Positions 1 through 8,283 of a DNA stretch of 48,102 bases are shown here, in pieces. Each line of letters opens with the position of its first letter. Positions within the stretch are counted from its first letter, which is position 1. The stretch comes from Bacteroidales bacterium (GTDB lineage: Bacteria; Bacteroidota; Bacteroidia; Bacteroidales; TTA-H9), in the NCBI GenBank assembly GCA_028689615.1, contig JAQVCV010000033.1, forward strand, positions 1 through 48,102, in the 5' to 3' direction. Made by a program: the position numbers and the translations under genes. The notes beneath the pieces are model-generated. The model had not been told where the DNA came from. It saw only the letters and a program-made list of their open reading frames with translations, and did no database searches.

Positions 1-372
1 ACAACCACCTTCGAGGGGACGGCCACCCTCACGGCCCGTGGCGTGAACGACTGCGGCGAGTCGGGCTGGTCGGCACCGTTTTATACCCAGGTGGAGACCT
101 GCGCCGGCATCGCCACCCACCCCCTCTCAGGCCTGCGCCTGTGGCCCAACCCGGTCACCGCCATTTTCAACCTGCAACTCCCGTCTGGCGCTACGCTTCC
201 AGCCACCATGGCTCTGAGCGACCTTTCGGGCCGCGAGGTGCTGCGGCAAACGCTTACCGAAACGCTCTCCACCATTGATTGCTCGCGGGTGGTGGAAGGG
301 GTTTACTTTTGGCGGGTAGAACTCGACGATGCAAGCGTGAGCGGGAAACTAATAATTAGGGGCGAGAGGTGA
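1..372 (+). CDS. T9SS cargo protein, C-terminal end only (partial)
   Basis: This open frame runs in from the left edge, so the start and the main domain are missing and 123 residues are visible. The last ~85 residues form a type A T9SS sorting domain: LRLWPNPVTAIFNLQLP, then a LSDLSGREVL strand, then VEGVYFWRVEL and a closing GKLIIRGER. Such tails are recognised at the outer membrane by the T9SS and are normally removed on secretion. Before the tail, a short CGESGWSAPF stretch looks like the end of a fibronectin-like domain. The tail is nearly the same as that of the next gene, including the final RGER-stop, so the two genes share a recently duplicated or converted 3' end. The function of the missing part cannot be told. 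Confidence 0.85.
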   Translation, partial: TTTFEGTATLTARGVNDCGESGWSAPFYTQVETCAGIATHPLSGLRLWPNPVTAIFNLQLPSGATLPATMALSDLSGREVLRQTLTETLSTIDCSRVVEGVYFWRVELDDASVSGKLIIRGER

Positions 373-470
373 GGGGCGAGGGATGAGGGGCGAGAAACAA
401 GAACTGTTCTCACCTAAAGTAAACAAGAAGGGCACTATCCACTATCCACTCATCACTTCTCCATAATCAG
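361..470 (+). repeat. Purine-rich GGGGCGAG repeat tract and CACTATC direct repeat
   Basis: Repeated GAGGGGCGAG-type words run through the stop codon of the upstream gene to about 402. A short CACTATCCACTATCCACT direct repeat follows at about 434-451. The same purine-rich words follow the next T9SS gene (2379 onward) and the barrel gene (9050-9190), so this is a dispersed repeat and not a gene. Confidence 0.7.
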
Positions 471-504
471 GAAATTATCTAAAAATAATAAACGATCAAA
501 CAAA

Positions 505-2391
505 ATGGTAAACGCATTCAAACAATGGATCCTGGCTGTATTTTTTTCAACGATGGTTATCGGTGCTGCCTTGGCGCAATCGCCGGCCATCGTGTGGCAA
601 TCGTGCCAGACGCTCTCTTCAGCCGAATACACCTCATCTGTTTGTCATACGCCGGGTGGCTACCTGGTGATGCGTAGTGGCAGGTATGTGGATTCTGGTT
701 CAACTGGAGTTCTCGACATTTTTGTATCGAAATTCGATACGGCAGGAACCCTTTTGTGGACCAACGATTATGGCGGATCGTCAAGGGACTTTGGCGTAAA
801 GATAGTCTGTGTTCACCCCAACCTCTATTATGTGGCCGGGCACACCAAATCATCCAACGGCGATGTGCAATCGGGCAACAAGGGCGCTTACGACCTGTGG
901 GTTTTCGCTATTGATTCCACCGGCACCCTGCTTTGGGAAAAGACCTACGGCTCCCCATCCTACGATTTCTTGGCCGACCTGGTGGCCATGCCCGACGGCA
1001 GTTTCTATCTTGGCGGCAACGTTTCGGCCTCAGGTGGCGATGTGGACACTGTATTTGGTGGCGGTGATGTGTGGTTGAGCCGTTGCGATGCTTCGGGCAA
1101 CATCGTCTGGCAAAAAACCTACGGTGCCGAAGGCTACAACAACTGCACCGGCTTTATCGTCAACTCCAAGGGCAACCTGGTGATTACCGGAACCAACCAA
1201 GCTGACTATTTCAGTGGTTGCTACAGCCCCGAAAACCAAAACATCTTCATTCTTGAGAGCGATCCCTCGGGCAACATCCTCTGGAATCGTTGCTATGGCA
1301 GTTGGGGCACCGACTATGGCGGAAGCGTGGTGCAATACCTCGATGGCTATTTGATGGTGGCAACCGTTAACGGCGAAGGTGAATACGTTGAAGGGTATCA
1401 CCAACAGGCTGGTGGCTATTCTCCAACCTCCGACATTTGGCTGGTCAGAACCGATCACCAGGGTTTTATTGTCTGGAAAAAGTGTCTGGGAGGGTTTTAT
1501 GACGACACGCCCGCTTCACTGGTAGTGGATTCCGACAACGGGATTTACCTTTTCAGCCAGGCGTATTCCGACGACAACGATGTTTCGGGCAACCATGGCA
1601 ACTTTTCAGGGCAGAGCAGCGACATCTGGATGTTGAAAATCGCTGACAACGGTGAAGTGATATCAAGCCACTGCTTAGGAGGGAACGACAACGAGTTGTT
1701 GCTGACTCAAACTTCGGTGTTGTTGACCAACGAAAAAGAATTTATCGTGGCTGCGAACAGCAAATCGAACCAGACAGGCGATGTGGCCTGCCCCTTTACC
1801 AATTATGGATTATGGCTTCAAAAGGTAGCGCGTTGCGACAGCTACGAACCCGGCATTCCCGATGTGCCTGCCGGGGATCAGCAGGTGATTATCCCTGTTG
1901 ATTCAACGAGCGACTATTCTATTGTTCCTCCTGCCAACGCCTGGGGTTTCGGTTGGAAGCTCGATCCCGACACGGCAGGATGGGTGAAGAACCTCGGGCT
2001 GAAAGCCACCATTCACTGGTCGTTGGGGTTTAAAGGTACGGCCCGGGTGTCGGCCCGCACCTCCAACCTGTGCGGGTGGAGCGATTGGTCGGCACCCCTG
2101 GAAGTTGCCGTTGAGAACAACATCGGCATCGCCACCCACCCCCTCTCGGGCCTGCGCCTGTGGCCCAACCCCGCCACCACCATTTTCAATCTGCAACTCC
2201 CTGCCAACGCCACTTTCCCCGCTACGCTGATCCTAAGCGACCTTTCGGGCCGCGTGGTGCTGAGGCAAACGCTTACCGAGACGCGCTCCACTGTGGATTG
2301 CTCAAAGTTGGTGGAAGGGGTTTACTTTTGGAGGGTAGAACTCGACTATACAAGCGTGAGCGGGAAACTATTTATTAGGGGCGAGAGGTGA
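505..2391 (+). CDS. Secreted repeat protein with T9SS sorting domain
   Basis: A 628-residue secreted protein. Residues 1-25 are a signal peptide ending ALAQ. Residues ~70-440 hold six or seven diverged repeats of about 60 residues, each with a core like DLWVFAIDSTGTLLWEKTYG (near 71, 130, 188, 246, 310 and 373). This spacing and the W/YG pattern suggest a beta-propeller, which is an inference. A fibronectin-like stretch (GWSDWSAPLEV, ~530) precedes a type A T9SS sorting tail (~545-628, LRLWPNPATTIFNLQLP to GKLFIRGER). The start follows an AT-rich stretch, and no TAnnTTTG box is obvious. The tail is almost identical to that of the upstream partial gene. The substrate or role is unknown; no catalytic motif is visible. 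The stop codon sits inside a GGCGAGAGGTGAGGGGC repeat word. Confidence 0.9.
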   Translation: MVNAFKQWILAVFFSTMVIGAALAQSPAIVWQSCQTLSSAEYTSSVCHTPGGYLVMRSGRYVDSGSTGVLDIFVSKFDTAGTLLWTNDYGGSSRDFGVKIVCVHPNLYYVAGHTKSSNGDVQSGNKGAYDLWVFAIDSTGTLLWEKTYGSPSYDFLADLVAMPDGSFYLGGNVSASGGDVDTVFGGGDVWLSRCDASGNIVWQKTYGAEGYNNCTGFIVNSKGNLVITGTNQADYFSGCYSPENQNIFILESDPSGNILWNRCYGSWGTDYGGSVVQYLDGYLMVATVNGEGEYVEGYHQQAGGYSPTSDIWLVRTDHQGFIVWKKCLGGFYDDTPASLVVDSDNGIYLFSQAYSDDNDVSGNHGNFSGQSSDIWMLKIADNGEVISSHCLGGNDNELLLTQTSVLLTNEKEFIVAANSKSNQTGDVACPFTNYGLWLQKVARCDSYEPGIPDVPAGDQQVIIPVDSTSDYSIVPPANAWGFGWKLDPDTAGWVKNLGLKATIHWSLGFKGTARVSARTSNLCGWSDWSAPLEVAVENNIGIATHPLSGLRLWPNPATTIFNLQLPANATFPATLILSDLSGRVVLRQTLTETRSTVDCSKLVEGVYFWRVELDYTSVSGKLFIRGER

Positions 2392-2470
2392 GGGGCAAGA
2401 GGCGGGAGGCGAGATGGGGAAAAGCGGAGAAGGGTGAGAGCCAACGCCAATCCCGATCGCTATCGAAAAA
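2379..2470 (+). repeat. Purine-rich repeat tract after T9SS gene
   Basis: GGGGCGAGAGGTGAGGGGC and related words start inside the end of the upstream coding region and continue to about 2440. They are followed by CAATCCCGATCGCTATCG, which recurs in variant form at 9386-9404 ahead of the second GCCAAM array. The purine tract and GCCAAM array therefore form one composite repeat. Confidence 0.7.
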
Positions 2471-2593
2471 GCCAAAGCTAACGCCAACGCCAACGCCAAA
2501 GCCAAAGCCAACGCCAACGCCAACGCCAACGCCAAAGCCAAAGCCAAAGCCAAAGCCAACGCCAACGCCAACGCCAGCGCCAGCGCCAGCGCC
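2471..2593 (+). repeat. Hexanucleotide array (GCCAAC/GCCAAA/GCCAGC)
   Basis: About 20 tandem six-base units, GCCAAA, GCCAAC or GCCAGC, in runs. Because the unit is a multiple of three, the array is open in several frames on both strands and yields Thr-Pro, Lys-Pro or Ala-Leu repeats that I do not regard as proteins. It ends just before the weak promoter of the P-loop gene. A related, less regular array lies at 9374-9460. Confidence 0.9.
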
Positions 2594-2610
2594 GTTATGC
2601 CAAAAAACCG

Positions 2611-2618
2611 TACCTTCG
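2611..2618 (+). promoter_or_regulatory. Possible -7 promoter box (TACCTTCG)
   Basis: TACCTTCG differs by one base from the Bacteroidota -7 box TAnnTTTG and lies about 85 bases before the P-loop gene. No clear -33 element is visible. Confidence 0.3.
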
Positions 2619-2701
2619 CCTTTCGGGTCATCTGGTGCGGTGTGGCATTGTGAAACAGGCACCGGAGTGGCCGGCTACCCGAAACCAATACTCATAAAGC
2701 A

Positions 2702-3259
2702 ATGATAGTGATAGGAATTACAGGCACCCTGGGTGCCGGAAAAGGCACCATAGTTGATTACCTGACCCGCGAAAAGGGGTTTCTCCATTTCTCGGTGCGC
2801 GACTACCTCACCCTGGAGATCACCCGCCGGGGCCTGCCTGTGAACCGCGATACCATGACCCAGGTAGCCAACCAGTTGCGAGCCGACAACTCCCCCTCGT
2901 TCGTCACCGATCAGTTGCTGGCACAGGCCGAGAAAACCGGAAAAAACTGCATCATCGAGAGCATTCGCACACCGGGCGAGATAGCCTCGTTGCGTCGCAG
3001 CAGCCGCTTTGTGCTGTTTGCCGTGGATGCACACCCCAAAACACGCTACCAGCGCATTGCACTGCGGGGTAGCGCAACCGACCACGTGTCGTTCGATACT
3101 TTCATCGCCAACGAACAACGCGAGATGGCCTCAACCGACCCCAACCACCAAAACCTGTCGGCTTGCATCCATCAGGCCGATTACACCTTTACCAACAACG
3201 GCAGCGTGGATGAACTGTGCCAAAATGTGGACAGGGTGCTCAGTGGATTGGAACTCTGA
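2702..3259 (+). CDS. P-loop NMP-kinase-like / dephospho-CoA kinase-like protein
   Basis: A 185-residue protein that opens with a Walker A loop, GTLGAGKGT (Lys14), directly after the first strand. A second strand, NCIIESIRTPGEI (~80), sits where nucleotide kinases carry their acidic residue. FVLFAVDAHPKTRYQRI (~101-117) matches the lid-side strand and helix of the dephospho-CoA kinase / NMP kinase group. This fold transfers the gamma phosphate of ATP to a small nucleotide-like acceptor; the acceptor cannot be told from the sequence. It lacks a signal peptide and should be cytosolic. It stands alone between a repeat array and repeat family A, whose hairpin at 3374 probably ends its transcript. 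A canonical coaE or adk is less likely, because the lid and DGFPR-type motifs are absent. Confidence 0.75.
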   Translation: MIVIGITGTLGAGKGTIVDYLTREKGFLHFSVRDYLTLEITRRGLPVNRDTMTQVANQLRADNSPSFVTDQLLAQAEKTGKNCIIESIRTPGEIASLRRSSRFVLFAVDAHPKTRYQRIALRGSATDHVSFDTFIANEQREMASTDPNHQNLSACIHQADYTFTNNGSVDELCQNVDRVLSGLEL

Positions 3260-3293
3260 AGCAACATACCTAACAGTACCATATTTTCATACC

Positions 3294-3590
3294 TTTCTCC
3301 TATAAATCGTTGTTAAACAAAACTGAACTTTTGGATAATCCGCTGGCTCGATTTCTCTGTCTTCGACATTGAGCACCCGCGCTTCGCGCTGGTGTTTTTT
3401 TACCGCTAAGATCGCCAAGATACCGGACACAGATTTTTAAGACCGCGAAAGCACTTCGTGCTGTCTGGACGTGCAATACCCGTTAGCATCTACGTCCGAT
3501 AGATGACGCAGGCATCTCCGCGGTCTTAACCATACCCGTCGGAAAATCTTAGCGTTCTTAGCGTCTTGTCTTAGCGAGCTTTGCGGTGAA
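3294..3590 (+). repeat. Dispersed repeat family A, copy 1
   Basis: The copy starts with TTAAACAAAACTGAAC and GATAATCCGCTGGCTCG. A hairpin and T run follow, then words such as CCGCTAAGATCGCCAAGA, GCACTTCGTGCTG, GACGTGCAATACCCG and GATGACGCAGGCATCT. The order of these blocks is the same in copy 2 (3625 onward) and, on the other strand, in copy 3 (30640-30897). It contains no coding frame. Confidence 0.85.
3374..3401 (+). terminator. Hairpin plus T run inside repeat A copy 1
   Basis: CACCCGCGCTTCGCGCTGGTG folds into a stem of eight pairs with one mismatch and a three-base loop, and TTTTTTT follows directly. This is the shape of an intrinsic terminator. It lies about 115 bases downstream of the P-loop gene and probably ends that transcript. 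Confidence 0.7.
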
Positions 3591-3624
3591 AGAATACCCG
3601 TCTCTTGCAGGAAACAGCTTTCAT

Positions 3625-3960
3625 CACCCGCGCTTCGCGCTGGTGTTTTTTTAACCGCTAAGACCGCAAAGATAACTTCTCGCCAAGATCGCCAAGATGT
3701 TGGACTCGGATTTTGGGACCGCTAAGGCACTTCGTGCTGACTTGACGTGCAATGCCCTTCTACATCTGCGTCCGATAGATGACGTAGGCATCTCAGCGGT
3801 CTTAACCATACCCGTCGAAAAATCTTAGCGCTCTTAGCGTCTTATCATAGCGTTTTTAGCGGTAAAAGAATACCCGTCCGGCAAATACATCTTCCTGTTA
3901 ATCCTTGTTATAACAGACCTGAACTAACCGATAATCCACTGGTTCGGTTTTTATTCGTCT
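3625..3960 (+). repeat. Dispersed repeat family A, copy 2
   Basis: This copy repeats the order seen in copy 1: hairpin CACCCGCGCTTCGCGCTGGTG with T run (3625-3652), CCGCTAAGACCGCAAAGA, GCACTTCGTGCTG, GACGTGCAATGCCC, GATGACGTAGGCATCTC. Its end (3895-3950) shows the GAACTAACCGATAATCCACTGGTTCG block that begins copy 1, which suggests head-to-tail accretion. Confidence 0.85.
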
Positions 3961-3981
3961 GTGTGTAAAGGCGATTTCATG

Positions 3982-3989
3982 TATATTTG
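3982..3989 (+). promoter_or_regulatory. -7 promoter box before gldG (TATATTTG)
   Basis: TATATTTGCAG fits the Bacteroidota -7 consensus and lies about 60 bases before the gldG start. This suggests that gldG begins a transcript here and is not the second gene of a gldF-gldG unit. Confidence 0.6.
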
Positions 3990-4049
3990 CAGCAGTGGCA
4001 TACACCCTTGCTGCTGTAAGTATGTTGTTGCACCTCAATTGTTAAACAG

Positions 4050-5843
4050 ATGAAGCCCTCTTCCGAGAAAAAGATAAACCAGTCGCCAGCCAGCGGTAAG
4101 CGTGACAATCGCCGCCACAACCTGGTACAGCTGGGATTGACCCTGCTGATCATCGTGCTGGTTAACTTCATTGGTTATCAGCTCTTCACCCGCTTCGATC
4201 TCACGTCGGAAAAACGTTATACCCTGTCGCCTGCCACCCGCGACTTGCTCGATAAAGTTGACGATTATGTCTATTTCAGGGTCTATCTGGAAGGAGAATT
4301 CCCGGCAGGCTTCAAGAGGCTGCGCAACGAAACCCGCGAGATGCTGGCTCAATTCAGGGCCTACAACAAAAAGATTGTGTTTGAATTTATAAATCCCAGC
4401 GCCACTTCCGACCAGAAAGAGCGCGAGAAGATTTACAGGCAACTGGTTGAACAGGGGCTCAACCCCACCGATGTGAAGGTGAAAACCAACAGCGGTACCG
4501 AAACCCAACTGGTTTTTCCAGGCGCCATTGTTACCTACCGGACAGAATCAAGTTCGATGGAATTGCTGCAAAATCAAATCACTACCGGTCCTGAGCAGAT
4601 ACTCAACAACTCGATTCAGAACCTGGAATACAACATCGCCAACACCATACGAAAACTCATTGCCCGCCAAAAACCAAAAGTTGGTTTCGTGGCCGGACAT
4701 GGCGAGATGACCGAAGAGCATGTCTACGACTTTGCCCTGGCACTCTCAGAGCATTACGGGCTGGAGCGGGTTCGGATCAATGGCCGGATCGACGCACTTA
4801 CACAGCGTGTCACCGATTCAGCTTCGGGCAATGTAAACATCTTCAACCGCTACAAAGCCATCATCGTGGCCAAACCCGATTCGGCCTTCAACGAGAAGGA
4901 CAAGTTTATCATCGATCAATTTGTTATGCGCGGAGGCAGGGTGTTGTGGCTCCTCGACGGCGTGAATGCCGATATGGACAGCCTGAAAAACAAACCTACC
5001 GCCATTGCCTTGGCCAAAGAACTGCAACTCGACGATTTGCTTTTCAGGTATGGTGCCAGAGTAAACTACAACCTGCTGCAAGACGCGCAATGCCTCCCCA
5101 TAATGATGGTAACAGGGAACATAGGCAACCAGCCCCAGTTCAACATGATGCCCTGGCCTTATTTCCCGTTGTTCAACCCGGCCCCCGTTCCTCACCCCAT
5201 CTCCAACAACCTCAACGCCATCAAAGCACAATTTGCCAGCAGCATCGACACCGTTTCTGCCCCCGGCATTAAAAAAACCATCCTCCTAACCACTTCCGAT
5301 TACACTTTCATTCAACCCACCCCGGCCATCATCGACCTGAGCATCGCGGGCAAACAGCCCGATCCGTCGCTCTTCAACAAAAAGCGTGTGCCGGTTGCAC
5401 TGCTCCTCGAAGGGAAATTCAAGTCGCTTTATGCCAACAGGATGCCACCTGCTATTGCCAACGATCGTGAGATAGGATTCATGGAAGAGGGGCGCGAAAC
5501 TGCTATGATAGTGGTAGCCGACGGCGATGTTGCCCGAAACCAGTTCGACCGGAAAACAGGAGCCCCAATGCCGGTGGGTTACGATCAGGATACACGCCAA
5601 ACCTTCGGTAACCGCGATTTTTTGCTCAACGCCATGGATTACCTGGTTGACGACAACCGCCTCATCACCATCCGCAGCCGCGAGGTGAAAATCCGGCTGC
5701 TCGACCGTAAGCTTATCGAGGAGGAGAAACTGAAGTGGCAATTGATCAACGTGGCGACCCCCGTGGGATTGGTTTTGTTGGCCGGCCTGCTTATCACCTG
5801 GCTCCGAAAACGACGCTACGGGAGAGCTCCCGGTAAAAAATAG
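4050..5843 (+). CDS. gldG: Gliding motility ABC-associated protein GldG
   Basis: A 597-residue membrane-anchored protein of the GldG family. One TM segment sits at residues ~27-46, followed by FDLTSEKRYTLSPATRDLLD and a long periplasmic part with the family hallmarks (KVGFVAGHGE ~210; ALILWLLDG-type strand RVLWLLDGVNADMDSL ~300; late NFLLNAMDYLVDD ~530). A second TM (~566-585) leads to a short basic tail. GldG normally works with the ATPase GldA and permease GldF in an ABC complex; GldA/F/G are tied to gliding in flavobacteria but occur in many non-gliding Bacteroidota. Here no gldF lies upstream: a 790-base repeat region and a fresh promoter precede the gene. Downstream is a DUF389 gene 65 bases away. 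Family assignment is good; the role in this organism is inferred. Confidence 0.88.
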   Translation: MKPSSEKKINQSPASGKRDNRRHNLVQLGLTLLIIVLVNFIGYQLFTRFDLTSEKRYTLSPATRDLLDKVDDYVYFRVYLEGEFPAGFKRLRNETREMLAQFRAYNKKIVFEFINPSATSDQKEREKIYRQLVEQGLNPTDVKVKTNSGTETQLVFPGAIVTYRTESSSMELLQNQITTGPEQILNNSIQNLEYNIANTIRKLIARQKPKVGFVAGHGEMTEEHVYDFALALSEHYGLERVRINGRIDALTQRVTDSASGNVNIFNRYKAIIVAKPDSAFNEKDKFIIDQFVMRGGRVLWLLDGVNADMDSLKNKPTAIALAKELQLDDLLFRYGARVNYNLLQDAQCLPIMMVTGNIGNQPQFNMMPWPYFPLFNPAPVPHPISNNLNAIKAQFASSIDTVSAPGIKKTILLTTSDYTFIQPTPAIIDLSIAGKQPDPSLFNKKRVPVALLLEGKFKSLYANRMPPAIANDREIGFMEEGRETAMIVVADGDVARNQFDRKTGAPMPVGYDQDTRQTFGNRDFLLNAMDYLVDDNRLITIRSREVKIRLLDRKLIEEEKLKWQLINVATPVGLVLLAGLLITWLRKRRYGRAPGKK

Positions 5844-5908
5844 TTTTCAGGGTTACCAGATTCACATTATCTCATTCCCTTTTTATTCACCAATACCTTG
5901 TCGCTGTT

Positions 5909-7231
5909 ATGAACACCATCGCGTTATATGTAAAAAAGGGGCTTCATTACCTCAACCTCGAACCCGATCTCGACGACTACGATCGCATTCATCAGGCCAT
6001 TGTGAAGGATACCATTTTCAAGGGAACCAACCTGTGGATTTTGATTTTCGCTATCGTGGTGGCTTCGGTGGGGCTCAACATGAATTCTACCGCGGTGATC
6101 ATAGGGGCTATGCTCATCAGTCCGTTGATGGGCCCCATCAACGGTATGGGCTACAGCATTGCAACCTACGATTTTGCCCTTTTCAGGCAATCGATACGCA
6201 ACTTCTCGTTTGCAGTGATGGCCAGCCTTGTGGCCTCCACGGCCTATTTCTTTCTGAGCCCTATCTCTACTGCCCATTCCGAATTGCTTGCGCGCACCTC
6301 GCCCACCATCTACGATGTGTTGATAGCACTGTTTGGCGGTTTGGCGGGCATCGTGGCCATCAGCAGCCGCCAAAAAGGGAACGTGATTCCGGGTGTGGCC
6401 ATTGCTACTGCCCTTATGCCCCCCTTGTGCACAGCAGGCTACGGTCTGGCTACGGCCCAACTCAGCTACTTCCTCGGTGCTATTTACCTGTTTACAATCA
6501 ACACCGTTTTTATTGCCCTCTCGTCGGTTATCATTTCCCAGATTTTGAAATTCCCCATCCGCACCATTCTCGAAGAGAAGGAGAAAAAAAGGGTGAACAG
6601 GCTGATAACGGCCGTCATCATGCTGGTGGCTCTGCCCAGCATCTATTTCGGTTACGGGCTGGTGCAGCAGGAGCGATTCAGCGAACGCGCTGCCCGCTTT
6701 ATCTCCAATGTGCAGATGTTTGAAGGCAACTATTTGCTCAACAGCAAGGTGGAACCATCGCAACGCGAAATCACCCTGGTTTACGGTGGTGTTGAAATCA
6801 CCAACAACCAGAAAGAGGCCATTCAGGAGAAACTTGCCGATTTCGGGATAGGGGAGGCCTCCCTTGAGATCAGGCAGGGGCTCTCGTTTAAGGATGCTGA
6901 CCTGGGGCAAATGACCGAAGCCATTAAACTGCGCGAAAAAGTATTTGGCCTTGAGAAGCTGATTTCGGAAAAGGATCAGCAAATAGAAAAACTCAAAGAG
7001 ATCGACGAACTGGGTGCCGGCGTGTTTCAGGAACTGAAACAACTCTACCCCGAAACCATCTCATGTTCTGTTTCTGACGCCATTGAATACACCGACCAAG
7101 GGGAAGGCGAACCCCGCGTTGTGGTTGTTTTGATAACACGCATCACACTTACCGAAAACGAGAAAGCAAGAATTGAGCGGTGGCTCGAGAAACGGCTGAA
7201 CTCAAACAGATTGTTAATTTTTTACAACTAG
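5909..7231 (+). CDS. DUF389 (TIGR00341) membrane protein
   Basis: A 440-residue inner-membrane protein. Residues ~35-255 hold six or so TM segments with the DUF389 hallmark NSTAVIIGAMLISPLMGPI (~60) and the second conserved stretch GVAIATALMPPLC (~170). The C-terminal ~180 residues are soluble, with a coiled-coil helix (EKLISEKDQQIEKLKEID, ~350) and a mixed alpha/beta end. The family is widespread but its function is not settled; no transported substrate is assigned. It is followed after 6 bases by a PKD lipoprotein gene and then a barrel gene, so the three are probably one transcript. Start: the ATG precedes a short amphipathic helix and the first TM, the usual arrangement for this family. 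Confidence 0.9.
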   Translation: MNTIALYVKKGLHYLNLEPDLDDYDRIHQAIVKDTIFKGTNLWILIFAIVVASVGLNMNSTAVIIGAMLISPLMGPINGMGYSIATYDFALFRQSIRNFSFAVMASLVASTAYFFLSPISTAHSELLARTSPTIYDVLIALFGGLAGIVAISSRQKGNVIPGVAIATALMPPLCTAGYGLATAQLSYFLGAIYLFTINTVFIALSSVIISQILKFPIRTILEEKEKKRVNRLITAVIMLVALPSIYFGYGLVQQERFSERAARFISNVQMFEGNYLLNSKVEPSQREITLVYGGVEITNNQKEAIQEKLADFGIGEASLEIRQGLSFKDADLGQMTEAIKLREKVFGLEKLISEKDQQIEKLKEIDELGAGVFQELKQLYPETISCSVSDAIEYTDQGEGEPRVVVVLITRITLTENEKARIERWLEKRLNSNRLLIFYN

Positions 7232-7237
7232 TATTGC

Positions 7238-8272
7238 ATGATAACTACTTCAAGAGGCAGAAATTCTATTTCTATTGGCTTACAAGGATTTTTCGTTGTT
7301 TGCGGTTTGGTGGTGATGGCGCTGTCGGGATGCAAGAAGGAACCGGCGCGGGGTTGGCATTACCTTCACGAAGCCCCTCCGCCACCCAAAATCACCAGCG
7401 TGGTGCCCGTGCTTAGAAACTGTGAACCCCCTTACCCCGTAAGCTTCACCCAAAAAACCGAGAACCTGCTGGGGAACGTGCGTTATTATTGGAATTTCGG
7501 TGACGGGACTACCTCAACCGACCAAAACCCGGTTCATATTTTTGAACACCCCGGCGATTATCCCATCACCTTCATCGTGTCGAACGAGATAGGTGCCGAT
7601 ACCGTGAAACTCAAAGTTGATGGTCTTAGCCTTGACTCAAACCCGGTTGTAGCCCGGTTTTCGATGGCCCATTTCAACAACAACAATTTTGCACCGGCTA
7701 AAATAGAGTTGAGCAACGAGTCGTCGGGGGCAAACCAATTCTATTGGTATTTTGGCGATGGTTCGGAGTCGCCCGACGAAAACCCCACCCATGTTTTTAC
7801 CGCCCCCGGCACCTATACCATCAGGTTGCGGGGGACGTGCACCAACCAATCAGCCGATGAATACACCCAGCAGGTGTTTGTTGCCCCACAACCCCAGCGG
7901 GTTTTTATCGACTCACTATCACTGATGCTCCCCTCGTCGTATGGAACCTCGGGAGTCTATATCGAGTTTTACCACAACACCACCTACATCGGACGAACAA
8001 GCACCACCTCGCAGAGCAGCTTCCCGGTGAAATTCCAGCGTCCGCGGCACTTCCCACAATCGTGCTATTTCGACTTCGTGCAGTTCACGGCCAACGAAAC
8101 CTTCCGGTTCGCGATACTGCGTGATAACGGCACCCAATATCCCGATTTCATCAACGAGATTATGCTCTCTTCTGCCGATATTCAAAACAAGTTCTATCCA
8201 AAAACCTATTTCTCAGTAAAGCCCATTCCAGAGGTCAGAGACCTGTTTATCGACCTATACCTTAGCTATTAA
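7238..8272 (+). CDS. Lipoprotein with two PKD domains
   Basis: A 344-residue predicted lipoprotein. The N-terminal hydrophobic stretch ends in a lipobox LSGC with Cys32. Two PKD-type beta-sandwich domains follow, seen by YYWNFGDGTTSTDQNPVHIF (~88-107) and QFYWYFGDGSESPDENPTHV (~168-187), each ending in the typical PGxYxI strand. The last ~130 residues form an unrecognised beta-rich domain. PKD domains usually mediate binding to protein or glycan at the cell surface; no catalytic motif is visible. The gene starts 6 bases after the DUF389 stop and ends 11 bases before the barrel gene, so a lipoprotein and outer-membrane partner relationship is plausible but inferred. Confidence 0.85.
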   Translation: MITTSRGRNSISIGLQGFFVVCGLVVMALSGCKKEPARGWHYLHEAPPPPKITSVVPVLRNCEPPYPVSFTQKTENLLGNVRYYWNFGDGTTSTDQNPVHIFEHPGDYPITFIVSNEIGADTVKLKVDGLSLDSNPVVARFSMAHFNNNNFAPAKIELSNESSGANQFYWYFGDGSESPDENPTHVFTAPGTYTIRLRGTCTNQSADEYTQQVFVAPQPQRVFIDSLSLMLPSSYGTSGVYIEFYHNTTYIGRTSTTSQSSFPVKFQRPRHFPQSCYFDFVQFTANETFRFAILRDNGTQYPDFINEIMLSSADIQNKFYPKTYFSVKPIPEVRDLFIDLYLSY

Positions 8273-8283
8273 TACCCGAAACA

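Larger units (their letters stand above)
3260..4049. other. Repeat-filled intergenic region
   Basis: This 790-base gap holds no credible gene. It contains two copies of dispersed repeat family A (3294-3590 and 3625-3960), each with a GC-rich hairpin followed by a T run. The gldG promoter lies at its right end. The short open frames inside do not match any family. Confidence 0.8.

Noticed and set aside
2388-2705. Open frames through the GCCAAM array on both strands (Thr-Pro/Lys-Pro or Ala-Leu repeats)
   Set aside because: They exist only because the six-base unit keeps several frames open; no start signal or family match.
5924-7042. A 372-codon minus-strand frame
   Set aside because: It lies entirely opposite the DUF389 gene and has no recognisable domain.
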